DNA from: Hetaerina americana
Lineage: Eukaryota > Arthropoda > Insecta > Odonata > Calopterygidae
Direction: 5' to 3'
Assembly: GCA_022747635.1 (NCBI GenBank)
Contig: JAKTNV010000005.1
Coordinates: 40,473,738-40,537,737 of the forward strand
DNA: 64,000 bases
The position numbers were made by a program, and so were the translations under genes. This document shows positions 1-12,376 of the stretch, piece by piece. Numbering within the stretch: the first letter of the stretch is position 1; each line of letters opens with the position of its first letter. Under the pieces are notes generated by a model. That model worked only from the letters and a program-made list of their open reading frames with translations. It was not told where the DNA came from and ran no database searches.

Positions 1-3000
1 TTACACCGGTGCACGCAGATTCAAATTCTGCATCGGTCATAGTAATTACTTGTAGAGGAACTTATATTTCACGTATTTATCGGTCCGAACACGGTCATTT
101 ATTGGTCCTTTAATTGGAAATACGGACGCCAAAGCCAAAAAATAATGTTATGATTAATTTCCACCGAGAGGAATAGGTGACAGCTGCAACTTCAAGGTCC
201 CAACTATAGTTAAATGACATAAATTTCTTTATTATTTCCCATTCGCTTCTGTTGGTACTTGAAATCCTCGCCATAAAAGGTTGGGTGGATTATATGGTAT
301 TGTGAGAAGAATGTAGGTGATACATGCGTTCTATGACTGGTTAGTTGAGATGGGGGTAAAAACATAATCTAACGGATCATTTAATTTTGGAGTCCACTAT
401 CACCCTAAAATTCGATCAAGGCTCTACAAAACGACCAATCACTAAGGAAAAATCAGACAATTAGAAGCATGATAATGGTAAATTAAGAAATGTGCTGTGA
501 GTATCGTAAACATGTCTTTAAATGTGGCCATCCTTTATGAAGGAAACATAAAATGAATCGGAGGTTAAAGGGCAATTATTCTTACTATAATTGCAGCAAC
601 GACTTTGCAGCTGTGGGTTCATATACATCATTTTCATGGTCCGATCGATATCTTGCACGTACATCTCCCATCTTTGCTGAGCCTCATTGTTTTACCGGGG
701 AGAAGATGAAAGAGATGCTGGGATTTTTTATTGCATGGAAACTAGAAAATCGACCCGAGTGGCATGGCCTTTCGCAGGAACGTTAGCCATTTCCACGGGG
801 AACAGCTCACAACGATTGGTGGAAGGAACAGCTACGCAAACCGATGATCCGCGGTCGATGCCCGAAAAAGTCAAATTTCATTGGTTTTTCGTGCTAACGT
901 TCGGTTCTTACATGGGCAACGCCTCAATTACCATACATTCCCCTTTGGGTGCGATGTCTGGCTGCACGACCACAAGGTGCGCTCAGTTGAATCGAAGACA
1001 AATTCAAAGGAAAGGTTTCGCTCTGCCCCCTGCGCATCAACACCACTCATATGCTGAAATTAGAATTCCCCAGTAATTACTTGGGCAGCTATTTCCGAGT
1101 GATTCCCTCACGAGGGATATTTGAAGTAAAATTTCTTGTAGATGCACATAATTAATATTCGTTTGATCCAGTGTGTTAACTTCAGGACTCTGAGCAGATT
1201 GCCGAACAGATCAAAATGTATCATACATGGTATTTCATCATAGATACATCAAATGAATCTATTTAATCAAAAATCTTAAAAGTAACTTTTTTATGCCAAT
1301 TTCGCATTTATTTCGAGACGGTTTCCTCGCTTGAAGGCTGAATTACAGATATATGGCATAAAATGTACCTAAACCAGGAACAGCTTTTTCAGAAAGACAT
1401 TGGTAGATATTTAATTAATACCTAATGGCCGAATGGCGTAAGGACGCTGTTACATTCACATTATTGCAACGGGTGACAAGTAGAATCGAGGCATTAGTAC
1501 TAAATTCTTGAGTAATTATTCTCATATAAATAAATTACAAAGACAAAAGCGATAAAAACTCTTTGATTTACTTAGATTTGATTCAACATACTTTATTGTT
1601 TATGTACTCGGAAGAAAAAGGTTAGATAACTACATCTGTTTACCAGATTCGCTGGGATATTTTACCGCGGTTTTGATATGATTGTGAGTTACCATTTGGA
1701 AAAAAACAAGTATCAGTCAGCGTATGAGTCAATTCTTTAAAAAGTATAACCAATTGGTTCACTCAACTACTATGGCATGAGATGTATCTATGTAACTCTT
1801 TGGTATGAGGAATGAACATCAGTACCCTGTAAATGTATCTATGCCTCTTTGGCTGTCTATCTTGGTGGCTTAGTATGCTTCTAATCTCCTTTCTGTACAT
1901 GCATTACAATAAGACTGAAAGAAATTTTCCTCTCGCAACGATTGCTGACATTTTTACCGAATATTTTTCAAAGTTTTTTAAACAAAAAGTGTTCTAACTG
2001 GATCTGAATCTGTATTACTAAGCCTTGTAAATTTAATTTCACAGTTAATAACACCTATCCGCTACTTTTTCATCATTATCCCCCGCCCCTTTTAACGAAG
2101 ACATGTTTCTTAACGCTGACCCGCATACTACTCTAAAATATTTTCTCCTTGTAGCGTTTGACTAATTAAGTATGCTCACGGTAAATTATTAAGTTTACCT
2201 ATCAGCAAATGAATTGAGTATGAACAAGTGAATGTAGGCACAGCATCAAGAATTTAAATTTAGGATTATACGGATAAAGATGATGAATTAAGATTCACCT
2301 CAAAGTGTTATCTAAATAACCTATAATTTCTACATCTAAGCGGTAAAGTTTGAAAGCACTGCTCGAGGCAATATCAAAGGAAATCAATTACGAGGCACAG
2401 AAATCCTCCACAAGTGTATCTTGCCATGACTCATAAAAAAGGTCATACTACAGCATGTACAAGAGTTTACAAATCTCACACAACATGGTGAACCATGATT
2501 TCGCTCGGGATTAATGGTAGATAAGAATATGCGAAGCATCACAATTGATCATCTCACGACGTTAACATATTATCCCTGTGATTTAAGAATGTGGCAATGA
2601 GGAAAATAAAAATCAAACGCGGCGAACTAAACGTTTGTCCGATGGGCATAAGTAGATGATTAACATAAATAATGGTTACACGGGCAATGCTTTAAGACCA
2701 TTAAGATATTACGTCACATTCTAAACTAATGCTCTTCTTTTAACACATCTCACAGTGTGAACTTTAATGGAAGAAGCAAAAATTTATTTAGGTTACGGCG
2801 TGCGAGTGTCTTGATGGCATATCCACAAACTTGAATGTTCATTAATTCATTTCATTATGCAATCAACTGTTTCTCCGGAACCTCAGAGGTCGCGATCTCA
2901 TTTGAAGAGCAAGAGGGACATGCAGTCAAGCTATATTAAACCGGGGAAAGATTGAAGTCGCCTCCATCTCAAAACGAGACTCTTTTAGTTGATGCTCCGT

Positions 3001-6000
3001 CGCGGGCTCAGCCGGGCAGGCGATGAGGCAATTCGTCTCCACTAATGCCTCTCGCGGTACGGACGGCGCGCGCCTCTTCCATGGCGCAGGACCACAGAGA
3101 GAATAGGTAATGAGGTGCATCCAAGGAGGATAGAAAATGTATGCTTCGTCTCTCTACGAGATGCATTTTGAAAGATACGCCTTGTGGAGTCGATATTAGA
3201 TTATGGATGGAGCGTGGAATTAGTATTCATTTGAGATAAATAACTTCATGGTGGTGAAAGGAGGGAGGGATACAAAACACAACATTTACACTTTGATAAA
3301 CACGACCATTGGTTTCTCTGCTATGCAGTACCATCGGGCGATGATGTCTCACCGCCTGATTATGAATCTGAAGTATCTCAGAAAAATACCCGACGCTGTA
3401 AAATCGCAGCGAAATGAAGATCGTGTTTAATTTACAGTAAATATCCTGCCATCACATTTAATTTCACGTTGAACGAAATCCAGTAGGTTTAATCTTAAAC
3501 TTTTACTTGTGATTTTACTCGTAGTGCTTTACTCGTAGTCTGATCTAATTTGAGCTTTTAATTTCACACGTAAGTACGAGAAAGTTATGAATTGAGCGGT
3601 ATTTACAAGTTGAAATTAATTCACAACTATATGTTTCATTAAACGATTGCATCTTTATTAATTTGAAAAGTAAAAAAAGAAGTAAAGAAAATATGTAGTA
3701 TACATATGTTTCAGTCCTACGCTTGTAAGAAGATAAAATCAGATAACAAGTAAAGAATAAGAAAATAATAATTTCTTCGAGACAATCGTTGTCTTTTCAG
3801 AACGTCACCACTTTTGAAATAAACTATTCCCTATTCAGCTATAAAGAGCAGGGTATTATTCATTCAGGTACACAGTGTTGAACGATTTTTGATAAAAACA
3901 TTTACATATTTTTGATTTTTAATAAATATAATTTTGTCTCCGTGACAAATAAAAGTTTTAAATGAAGTGCAATACGAATAAAAAGAACGAACAGATGAAC
4001 AAATGCAGGATTCAAAGACGCGACCTCCTGATTAGCACACGATACCCTTGTCCTACACGGAAATAAGACGTTTATCAATGATCCCGATCCACGCGAACCA
4101 GACGATGGGGCGCGCCAGGGTAATGGGGTATCCTTAATTTAAATGTAACCATCAGAAAATAGGTTTAGAGCCAGTAAAATTTTGAAAACAATTGGACGCG
4201 TCCTTCTTTATGGTTGAAGCCGTAGGTCCAAATAATGTCAAAACTGAAAAAAATATTTTCCTCTTCCTTCGCACCTTTGATGAAGACGTAACGATTGAAA
4301 TCGATTGCAGTTCGCGTGGTGGATACTACCTCTGGTACTTGGACATATTTGTATGGAAATAGCTTTTTCAGTATCAAAATGTTACTTCTCATTCAAGTTA
4401 ATGAAAAATGCTCTAAATAATATGGAGAGGAATGGAGCTCCTTCCAACATATCGCTCTCAGGTAAACATGGAATTAAGATGAAAAACTACCATATAGCAT
4501 TCAACACGAGGTGCTGCGATATAGAATTGGGCACAAGAAACCGTAAACGGAAAATCTTCATCGGGTATCAATTACATTAGTAACTAATGAAATTATATAT
4601 GTAAAAAGAAAACTGCAATTTAAAAAAAAGGCTTAAAAATTTGATAATCTGACGTTTTTTATTCATTAAAGCCTAAACTCATTCAGGCCAGTTGGATCTT
4701 AAATTATCTCTTGGCCATAGCAGAATCGACCAGCCACCCTCCGCCCGGGGTGATACTGTTTGATCTTCCTGTGGTACGATAAGCTTCCTAGATAATCATA
4801 TGAATAAAATGTATACTACATGTACGTATGTATTCAGTACCAAAGAAATCAGGCTGAATGTACTCACTTTTATTTATTTTTTTACGAGCAAATCTCAACA
4901 GCCCTCTAGTTGCCATATTGAGCGTCTGACCGCTAAGACATGCTCTCAAGAACCGGAGAGGATGAAGACGTGGCATTAATTGTTCTTGAAAGGCTGACGT
5001 TCTTTAAAGTTTGGTTTGAATAAAGACTTTGAACACTGAAAGTTCTAGCAAGTTAACTTTATTAACAGCAATCACGGCACATCAACATTTCTGGATGCCT
5101 CATCATCAAAGGTATTAAAACTTATGTGGGCATTAAACCTCGATCATTAAATTGGTGGCATTGTCGAGCAGAGTTTTGAATAATTATTAGGTACAATAAT
5201 TATTTTGATGCAAATAAAAAAACCTTGATTAAGGTATTTAAGCAGGACCGGGAACGGAAAAAATTATGTTTCATAACTAACATAAATTGTAAGCGCTACC
5301 ATGAATGGCTGTGAATAAACCATTAAGTATCATTAAATTGATTTTTAAGCAATTATGTGATCTATAATAATTATTTCATCATTTTAAATTCAGATTTTTC
5401 AATGTGTTAAGGCGTTGATTTAAGTTCATTCTTATTGAATTCACAAGTTTCAGGTAATTAACTCGTCTCTTCACTTCTTGCCCTCCTCTTTTATCGTTTT
5501 CAGATGCCGGTAACTACATATTTCCTTTGAAATACTTTACATCTATCAAATAGTTGAAAATCATCTGATATGGTTATGAATTATAGTTTATAATTCGCTT
5601 CCTTGCGCAAGGACAAGATTTGGCTTCTTACGCTTATTTTGCTGCCAGTATGAACCTTTTTCAAAGCAAAGTCGGGCAATATGTGGCGCTACACTGACTT
5701 CAGGTAGCACTCACCTTCCTGAGAATGTACTCAGGAGCCAAACGGAGCGGTTCTCCTGAAAGTGAAAGTACGATACTTTCTGTAATTCCTCAGCGTTTTT
5801 TTTTTAAACCTTTAACCCCGTCACTACATTGAATTTACCTCGTTTGATTTTACCATCATGACTGAGGTCATTCCTCACTGTAATTAAACCTTAATTTGGG
5901 CCATCATCACTGCAGCGTCCACGCTCGGAGCGGAATTCGAGGCCCTGACCTTTAAATTAACTGAAAGGCACAGCACTGACCAATCTAATCCAAAATTAGC

Positions 6001-7110
6001 CGATGCACGCAAGATTAATATGCGCAAAATCCCCCCCCCCACGTGAGTCTACTGTAATTCCAGTCTATCAGTGGTAATTGGGTTTAATGTCTGCCAAGGG
6101 ATAAAGGTAATTTCTCTCGCTCATTGAAAGCACTTGCTGACATTTTACACTGTCACTACTCAAGAGCTTCCTACGGCAAGTTTAAAATCGTAGAACTCTT
6201 GGCCGGAAATCGAACGGTTTCCTGGTTCGAAATCCTATGACTTTCTTCCCCCCAACGACATTCTGCGACTTTTCCTTCCTAAATGATTCCCACCTTCCTT
6301 TTATTTTTTCACAACCGCTGCTTTTTCTTTTGCACACAATCATACATACATATACATAACTACGAATAGTTCATCAGATGGTAAGAATTTTTGTTAAATT
6401 TCAGCTCAATTAGGAGAGTATTGAATTTGGTACACCGGTTTCCGTTTTCGAATTTAAAAAATAATATTACAGCAAATAATACAGTTTGGAATGTCCACCA
6501 AGTGGGCAGTTTTGAGATTTACTCCCACCAGAGGACTAGGAAATAATTTTTTTATTCAAAGTTTCTGTTTGAATACCTAGATGCGATATTTTTTCAGGCA
6601 CTTCTTCAGTTGACAGTTGGAACTTTTATTGTAATGTTTCCTTCCAGTGATACTTCGCATTCATTCACTAATAAGTTTAAATTATTCCAGGAGGATGGAG
6701 ATTGACTCGAATCATCCAGGATTTCAGTAGTGTGTTTTTAATTATAATTACCAACGCGGACAAAAACGGTGGTAAACTACTACCAGTAGGACTAAATCTT
6801 ATATTGGCTACTACCTGTAGAATTTTTCGATTAACTCCCAGCGCAACAATAAGCTTTTCAAATATTCTACACCGCAATCTGTTCAATAATAGAAGGTGAT
6901 TTTTGAAAATTGTTAATAATCGTACAGGTTAGAAAGCATCACTATCAATCAGAACACATAAGGCCTCAATAGCAGTCATTAATATCCTCTTCAGCATGAA
7001 GGATAATTACCGTTCAATCAACTGCGATAAAAATAAAATAATTTAATTTTAGTTAAAGGATGTATTACCTTCTTCATTTATGCGGAATAATAAAGAACTC
7101 GTTTCAAAGA
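1..7110. other. AT-rich DNA without recognisable genes
   Basis: No reading frame here is longer than about 130 codons, and none resembles a family I know. Composition is AT-rich with many homopolymer A/T runs. A run of ten C at 6,031-6,040 is the only conspicuous simple repeat. A short CpG-richer patch lies at about 2,980-3,090. No tRNA, SINE box pattern or LINE motif was seen. Confidence 0.6.
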
Positions 7111-7380
7111 ACCACAGTTATCAACCCGAAGGTCGGTTTTATAGGCGAGGGTAGAGCTCACAGAATATTAAGGCCAACGGCGTGTGAAATTCACACATTA
7201 CGGTAGGGGGTTTAACAGTTTCTTTCCCTGTGCCACCTATGGCTTCCCAGAAACATCTGGTACCCGAAAAATTACGCAACTTGAGTGAAGCTGAGGGTGC
7301 CCAAAGAGGCGTGCAAGGGAATCGAATCCGGACCCTCTGGTCAGTAGCTCTACCCTCTGGACTGCCACGCTTCCCCTCAG
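7111..7380 (-). mobile_element. SINE-A copy 1 (tRNA-derived SINE), near full length
   Basis: Read on the minus strand, this has a tRNA-like head with an A-box-like stretch (GGGTAGAGC) and a B box (GGATTCGATTCC, plus coordinates 7,318-7,330). A body follows containing GGGTACCAGAT, TGTGTGAATTTCACACGCCG and the tail CCGACCTTCGGGTTGATAAC. The same body is found at about 17.0, 23.0, 29.9, 48.8 and 59.0 kb, which defines the family. It has no coding capacity. It would be transcribed by RNA polymerase III and copied by a LINE in trans (known for tRNA-SINEs; inferred here). The family name is local to this annotation. Confidence 0.8.
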
Positions 7381-8539
7381 ACATATATAAATAGAGAGAA
7401 ATTCCTTCCACAGAAGAAGATGGTTGCGCCACCGAAAATTCAATTCTCGAGTGAGTTCTCTCTTTTTTTGGTTCTTTGTCTTCAGTTTATTTGTGTGAGT
7501 TCAAATCTGTGTCAGCCAGCTGTTAAAGATCGCTCCGAGAGATCTTCCAAGTGAATACATATACTATATGTCAGTGGGTATTATTGAATGAATGAATATA
7601 TAATAAATATGCAGACACTCACACACATATATACATGTGTGTGTGTTTATATATATAAAACATTATTTATATATGTATATATATACACACACACGTATAT
7701 ATAATGGAGAAAGTAATGCTTTCATTACAGATACATTCTCTCCCTTCAATTTGTCATATATGCCTAGCTTTTAATGCCCTATATCTTTTTGTCATTCAAC
7801 AGAGATAATAAAACTGCGGGTAACATGCCAGGATTATCATCACATTTTTTTGAGATGCATTTTTATCCTCCAGCCATAGAGGACTTTTTAGTTATTTTCG
7901 AACTGTAAGTGTGTTGGATAAGATATTTTGTTTATCATATTATATAAAGACATATTTAAATACTTGATATTTAAAATAGGATTGGAGGTGCATCACGGAA
8001 GAAAAAATATATAGCTAGCTCTGTGAGCATTTGTATTTTATAATTTTTACTTATATCTCTTCCGGAAAATTTTCTTTTACCATAACAAGCTTGTGTTTGT
8101 ACGTCAGCACTTCAACTATAATATAATATTCTTGTTGTCCTCATATGTGATCCCCATCCCACATTTTATAACTAAATAAGGTTTAATTTTCCTATTTCCA
8201 TACAGCTTCGATGGTGAAGATGGTCGTATGGAGCGAAGCAGGAATGAGTTACACTGAGCATTCCGGGTGATTCCTCTGGAAACGCTCGCTTAAACCTAAG
8301 CTGTGTAACAGAGTTCTCTGGGTAATTGGGGGTAAAAGGGGAAATGAGCTGCTCTTAATGCTCCGAATGGATGGATTTCACATATCATTGGACCCAGAAC
8401 CAGTAAAAACCTCACCTATCAAATCGTTCCCCAGAGTCAGGTATTCGGTGGAGGTTATACGTGAGAGGAGACACTCTTGTCATACGGAATAAAGGTTGGC
8501 ATCCATCTCTCGCCACAGATAAATGATCTCCTCAAGCTG

Positions 8540-8540
<1 letters not shown>
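7381..8540. other. No gene seen; contains a mixed CA/TA microsatellite
   Basis: A mixed (CA)n/(TA)n/(GT)n stretch lies at about 7,615-7,703. The remainder is unique-looking AT-rich sequence with no credible ORF. Confidence 0.55.
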
Positions 8541-8594
<54 letters not shown>

Positions 8595-8608
8595 TGTATA
8601 TACATATT

Positions 8609-8700
<92 letters not shown>
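8541..8700. repeat. (TA)n microsatellite, interrupted
   Basis: Nearly continuous TA dinucleotides are interrupted near 8,587-8,620 by TATGTATATACATA-like variants. Translated frames through it give only I/Y runs and are not coding. Confidence 0.95.
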
Positions 8701-8701
<1 letters not shown>

Positions 8702-8806
8702 TGTACGTCCTTAAACAATGGAAAAATACGTATGTGAGTGTGTGTGTATATATATATATATATATTTTTAAGGTAATCTACCGGTTAAGGTAGGTTTTTG
8801 GATGGA

Positions 8807-10645
8807 CTAATAAAATAATTTGTGGCCCCTAGCAAAACACAACATCCTACTCTGCATCAGGTCCCTCTTCAGCTCTGAGTACTTTCTTCCTCCCTTCATC
8901 CCGTCCAACATCCCTATTCTGTTCCTTCCCTTTCCTCTTTTGCCCAACATTCTACCCTCTATCACAGTCTTCAACATCCCACTCCTGGTCAACACCCCCT
9001 TCATCCACTTTTCCTGCCTCCATAGGATTGCTCCCAACAAACCCCTCTCTTCGCCCACCATACCAAGTACTTCCTCATTTGTTTTCTTCTCTGTCCATTT
9101 CACCTTCTCCATTCTTCTCCACACCCACATTTCAAAAGCCTCCAATCTACGTCTATCCTCCTGCTTTAATGACCACGTTTCCGCACCGTACATAGCTACG
9201 CTCCATATCAAAGTTTTTACGAGTCTTTTCTTAACATCCTTACTCAAAGTCCCTGTCATCAACTCCCTCCTCCTTGTGAAAGCCTCTTTGCCTAGCGCAA
9301 TTCTTCTCCTTACGTCCCTACTACTTTGACCGTGTTGGTCCAAAACACTACCGAGATACGTAAACTGTTCTACCTGCTCTAGTTTTTGCCCTCCTATTTT
9401 AATGTTAAGCTTGCCCTTTTTCTTTCTAGAAAATCGCATAACCTTTGTTTTCTTAATATTGATTCTCATCCCATACCTGTCGCACTGAATTTCCAATTCA
9501 CTCAGCAATGCTTGCAGCCCCTTGGCTGACTGACAAACTAAAGCTTGGTCATCAGCAAACCTTACTGATTTTACGAATCCCCCGCCCACTTTCATTCCTA
9601 CCTCGAGTTCTTCCCATGCCTCTTTGATCATTTCCTCTGCATACAGGTTGAACAGCAACGGTGATAATGGGCAACCCTGCCTTACACCCCTTCCTATCAC
9701 TGCCCATCCTGACTCCCCGTTTCCCACCCGCACCTGAGCAGTCTGAGACATGTACAGGTTGCGGATTAGCCTCCTTTCCCTCCAATCTATTCCTATTTTC
9801 TGCAGAATACTCATTAGTTTTTCCCAATTCACTCTATCAAACGCTTTTTCGAAATCTACGAAACAGGCAAATACTTCCTGGTTGTGTTCTATATTCCTCT
9901 CGATTAATAATCTCATTACTGCAATGGCATCACGCGTACCTCTCCCCTTCCTAAACCCAAACTGATCATCCCCTAAGTAATCATTTGCCCTACTCTCTAT
10001 CCTTTTGTTTATGATCCTGAGAACAACTTTAGCTACGTGGGATATCAAACTAATTGTCCTATAGTCCTCACCTGACGTGGCCTTTACCTTTTTCGGAATA
10101 GGAACTAAAACTGATCTCACAAAGTCTTCCGGCCAGATTCCCTCCTCATAAATACTACGGATCAGCCCATATAGCCTCTTCCTCCCACATTTTCCTAAGC
10201 ATTTTAAAAGTTCCAATGGAATGTTATCTACCCCCACGGCCTTATTTAGTTTCATCTCCCTTAATGCCCTTTCTATCTCATTGTCTAGTATGCCTGGACC
10301 TAAGCTGTCTTCCTCTACATCATTTTCTTTTTCAATGTCTAACTTTGTTGGTCTGAGTTCTTTACCATACAGTTCTTCTATATACTCCTTCCATCTCCCT
10401 TGGATCTTTCCTGCGTCAACTATTACCTTACCCGCCTTATCTCTAACTGTTAGCATAGCTCTTCCTTTCTTACTTCCCGATAACGATTTAACTTTGCTGT
10501 TCAGCGCACCGATTTCACCCTTCCTCTGGAGACTTTCCATATCCTCGCACTGCGTCTTCCACCATGCTTCTTTTGATTTATTTGTTGCCCGCCTCAATTT
10601 ATTGTTCAATTCTTTGTACTTCATTTTGCCTAATTCTGTATTCAT
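8807..10645 (-). CDS. LINE reverse transcriptase, 5'-truncated ORF (612 aa)
   Basis: This is the polymerase part of a non-LTR retrotransposon; it would copy element RNA at a nicked chromosomal target. Visible reverse transcriptase motifs, in residue numbers of this ORF, are FVDFEKAFD (262-270, first catalytic Asp), RGVRQGCPLSP (319-329), FADD (364-367 region, catalytic Asp pair), the KKTKVM motif (about 398-403) and YLGS (430-433). A C-terminal region typical of these elements follows (WSVAMYGAETW near 481-491; EGRMLGKRGKGR near 563-574). The frame is uninterrupted. The N-terminal endonuclease that should precede it is absent: sequence upstream of 10,649 switches to an inverted leader, and an in-frame TAG stops the frame just before the first ATG. 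It is therefore a truncated copy of a young element, with no sign that this ORF itself is expressed. Confidence 0.85.
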   Translation of the reverse strand: MNTELGKMKYKELNNKLRRATNKSKEAWWKTQCEDMESLQRKGEIGALNSKVKSLSGSKKGRAMLTVRDKAGKVIVDAGKIQGRWKEYIEELYGKELRPTKLDIEKENDVEEDSLGPGILDNEIERALREMKLNKAVGVDNIPLELLKCLGKCGRKRLYGLIRSIYEEGIWPEDFVRSVLVPIPKKVKATSGEDYRTISLISHVAKVVLRIINKRIESRANDYLGDDQFGFRKGRGTRDAIAVMRLLIERNIEHNQEVFACFVDFEKAFDRVNWEKLMSILQKIGIDWRERRLIRNLYMSQTAQVRVGNGESGWAVIGRGVRQGCPLSPLLFNLYAEEMIKEAWEELEVGMKVGGGFVKSVRFADDQALVCQSAKGLQALLSELEIQCDRYGMRINIKKTKVMRFSRKKKGKLNIKIGGQKLEQVEQFTYLGSVLDQHGQSSRDVRRRIALGKEAFTRRRELMTGTLSKDVKKRLVKTLIWSVAMYGAETWSLKQEDRRRLEAFEMWVWRRMEKVKWTEKKTNEEVLGMVGEERGLLGAILWRQEKWMKGVLTRSGMLKTVIEGRMLGKRGKGRNRIGMLDGMKGGRKYSELKRDLMQSRMLCFARGHKLFY

Positions 10646-10649
10646 ATTC

Positions 10650-10788
10650 CCGGACTACAACCTTGACGTGGTGGAAGGGCTTGTGCGTTCCGATGACCCC
10701 TAGAGCTGTGCTGGCGGGAGTAATAAAAATTGCTCCTGGTAGGGTCACCCATGCCAGATAGGTCGAAGGTTAGGAGCCAGACGAAAGG
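10650..10788 (+). repeat. LINE 5' leader segment, first copy
   Basis: This 139-bp segment begins CCGGACTACAACC and ends ACGAAAGG. It matches 10,849-10,987 with two mismatches (137/139). It lies directly against the inverted reverse transcriptase piece on its left and a (TA)n tract on its right. LINE 5' leaders commonly contain internal promoters; whether this one does cannot be seen. Confidence 0.85.
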
Positions 10789-10846
<58 letters not shown>

Positions 10847-10848
10847 CC
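10789..10848. repeat. (TA)n tract between duplicated LINE leaders
   Basis: An uninterrupted TA run from about 10,790 to 10,842, then CCCTCC, separates the two leader copies. Confidence 0.95.
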
Positions 10849-11133
10849 CCGGACTACAACCTTGACGTGGTGGAAGGGCTTGTGCGTTCCGATGACCCCT
10901 AGAGCTGTACTGGCAGGAGTAATAAAAATTGCTCCTGGTAGGGTCACCCATGCCAGATAGGTCGAAGGTTAGGAGCCAGACGAAAGGTAGTCCACGCAGC
11001 GTCTGTTCCTCAGTGAGGCGGCTGCAATGGCGTCTGACCCCAGTGGGGCGGCCAGTAAGTGATGGTGTCACGTTAAAAACACTATTGAGGAAGGCAACGG
11101 GAAACCACCTCAATTATCATTCCCTAGAAAAAT
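10849..11133 (+). promoter_or_regulatory. LINE 5' leader of the plus-strand copy
   Basis: This is a GC-richer, non-coding stretch upstream of the endonuclease frame. Its first 139 bp duplicate 10,650-10,788. It is presumed to be the element's 5' UTR and internal promoter because of its position. No core promoter motif is convincing. Confidence 0.55.
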
Positions 11134-11715
11134 ATGATGGACAATAGAGATATTTTGAGTCCTGGCAACCACGGGGCTCGGCCCAATCGGCCGTGTGTCG
11201 TGCCCGGCAGCGGGGGAGGCAAGGCTTCCGCGGTCGTCATCCCACGAAACCCTTGCAAGGGAAAACCAGCAGCAGCAGGACAGAAGACGCAGGAGAAGAA
11301 AACCAAATTAGTTAGAATAGGAACGTGGAATGTTAGGACAATGATGAGGACAGGGAAATTGGAGAATGTTAAGCGAGAGATGGAAAGGGGAAATATATAT
11401 ATTTTAGGTCTATGCGAGGTGAGATGGAAAGATAGTGGGGATTACTGGAGTGATAAGTATAGAATAATATACAGCGGTGGGGACGAGAGCCAACGAGGGG
11501 TTGCCATAGTATTAAATGAAGAGGTAGGAAGAAGCGTAGTCAACATAGAGCAGGTAACGGATAGAATACTACTAGTGGAGATAAAAGCAGAACCGACGAA
11601 CTTAGTTATTATTCAGGTATACATGCCACCGAGCAACCATAAGGAAGAAGAGGTCGATAGGATATACGATCAGTTAGAGGACATGATCGCGTGTGTTCCT
11701 GCAGGGAAACATTAA
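11134..11715 (+). pseudogene. LINE apurinic-type endonuclease, N-terminal part (193 aa), truncated
   Basis: This is the target-nicking endonuclease of an APE-type LINE, similar to the family often annotated as craniofacial development protein 2-like in arthropods. GTWNVRTM (residues 63-70) is the first endonuclease motif. GLCEVRW (92-98) holds the catalytic Glu (E95), and QVYMP (161-165) is a further conserved strand. About 55 residues of low-complexity leader precede them. The frame is cut after residue 193 by the internal deletion, so the downstream GDWNA and His motifs are gone and the protein cannot be active. The homologous GDWNA region survives in the decayed copy near 21.1 kb. Confidence 0.85.
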
Positions 11716-11726
11716 AACATAACATA

Positions 11727-12274
11727 AAATAGGAGGGCAAAAACTAGAGCAGGTAGAACAGTTTACGTATCTCGGTAGTGTTTTGGACCAACACGGTCAA
11801 AGTAGTAGGGACGTAAGGAGAAGAATTGCGCTAGGCAAAGAGGCTTTCACAAGGAGGAGGGAGTTGATGACGGGGACTTTGAGTAAGGATGTTAAGAAAA
11901 GACTCGTAAAAACTTTGATATGGAGCGTAGCTATGTACGGCGCGGAAACGTGGTCATTGAAGCAGGAGGATAGACGTAGATTGGAGGCTTTTGAAATGTG
12001 GGTGTGGAGAAGAATGGAGAAGGTGAAATGGACAGAGAAGAAAACAAATGAGGAAGTACTTGGTATGGTGGGCGAAGAGAGGGGTTTGTTGGGAGAAATC
12101 CTATGGAGGCAGGAAAAGTGGATGAAGGGGGTGATGACCGGCAGTGGGATGTTGAAAACTGTGATGGAGGGTAGAATGTTGGGCAAAAGAGGAAAGGGAA
12201 GGAACAGGATAGGGATGTTGGACGGGATGAAGGGAGGAAGAAAGTACGCGGAGATGAAGAGGGACCTGATATAG
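11727..12274 (+). pseudogene. LINE reverse transcriptase C-terminal remnant
   Basis: The frame begins just after the deletion junction with IGGQKLEQVEQFTYLGS. It then matches residues about 416 to 597 of the minus-strand reverse transcriptase with only a handful of substitutions. The catalytic palm (FVDFEKAFD, FADD) is missing. A base change creates an early stop (DLI then TAG) relative to the minus copy. The downstream 3' UTR to 12,372 mirrors 8,765-8,806. Confidence 0.9.
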
Positions 12275-12376
12275 AGTAGGATGATGGATTTTGTGTTTTG
12301 TTAGGAGTAATAAAATATTTGTTTGGTAGTTGTGTCCATCCAAAAACCTACCTTAACCGGTAGATTACCTTAAAAA

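Noticed and set aside
8820..10703. Ser/Pro/Leu-rich plus-strand ORFs opposite the LINE reverse transcriptase
   Set aside because: Antisense shadows of the real minus-strand reverse transcriptase frame.
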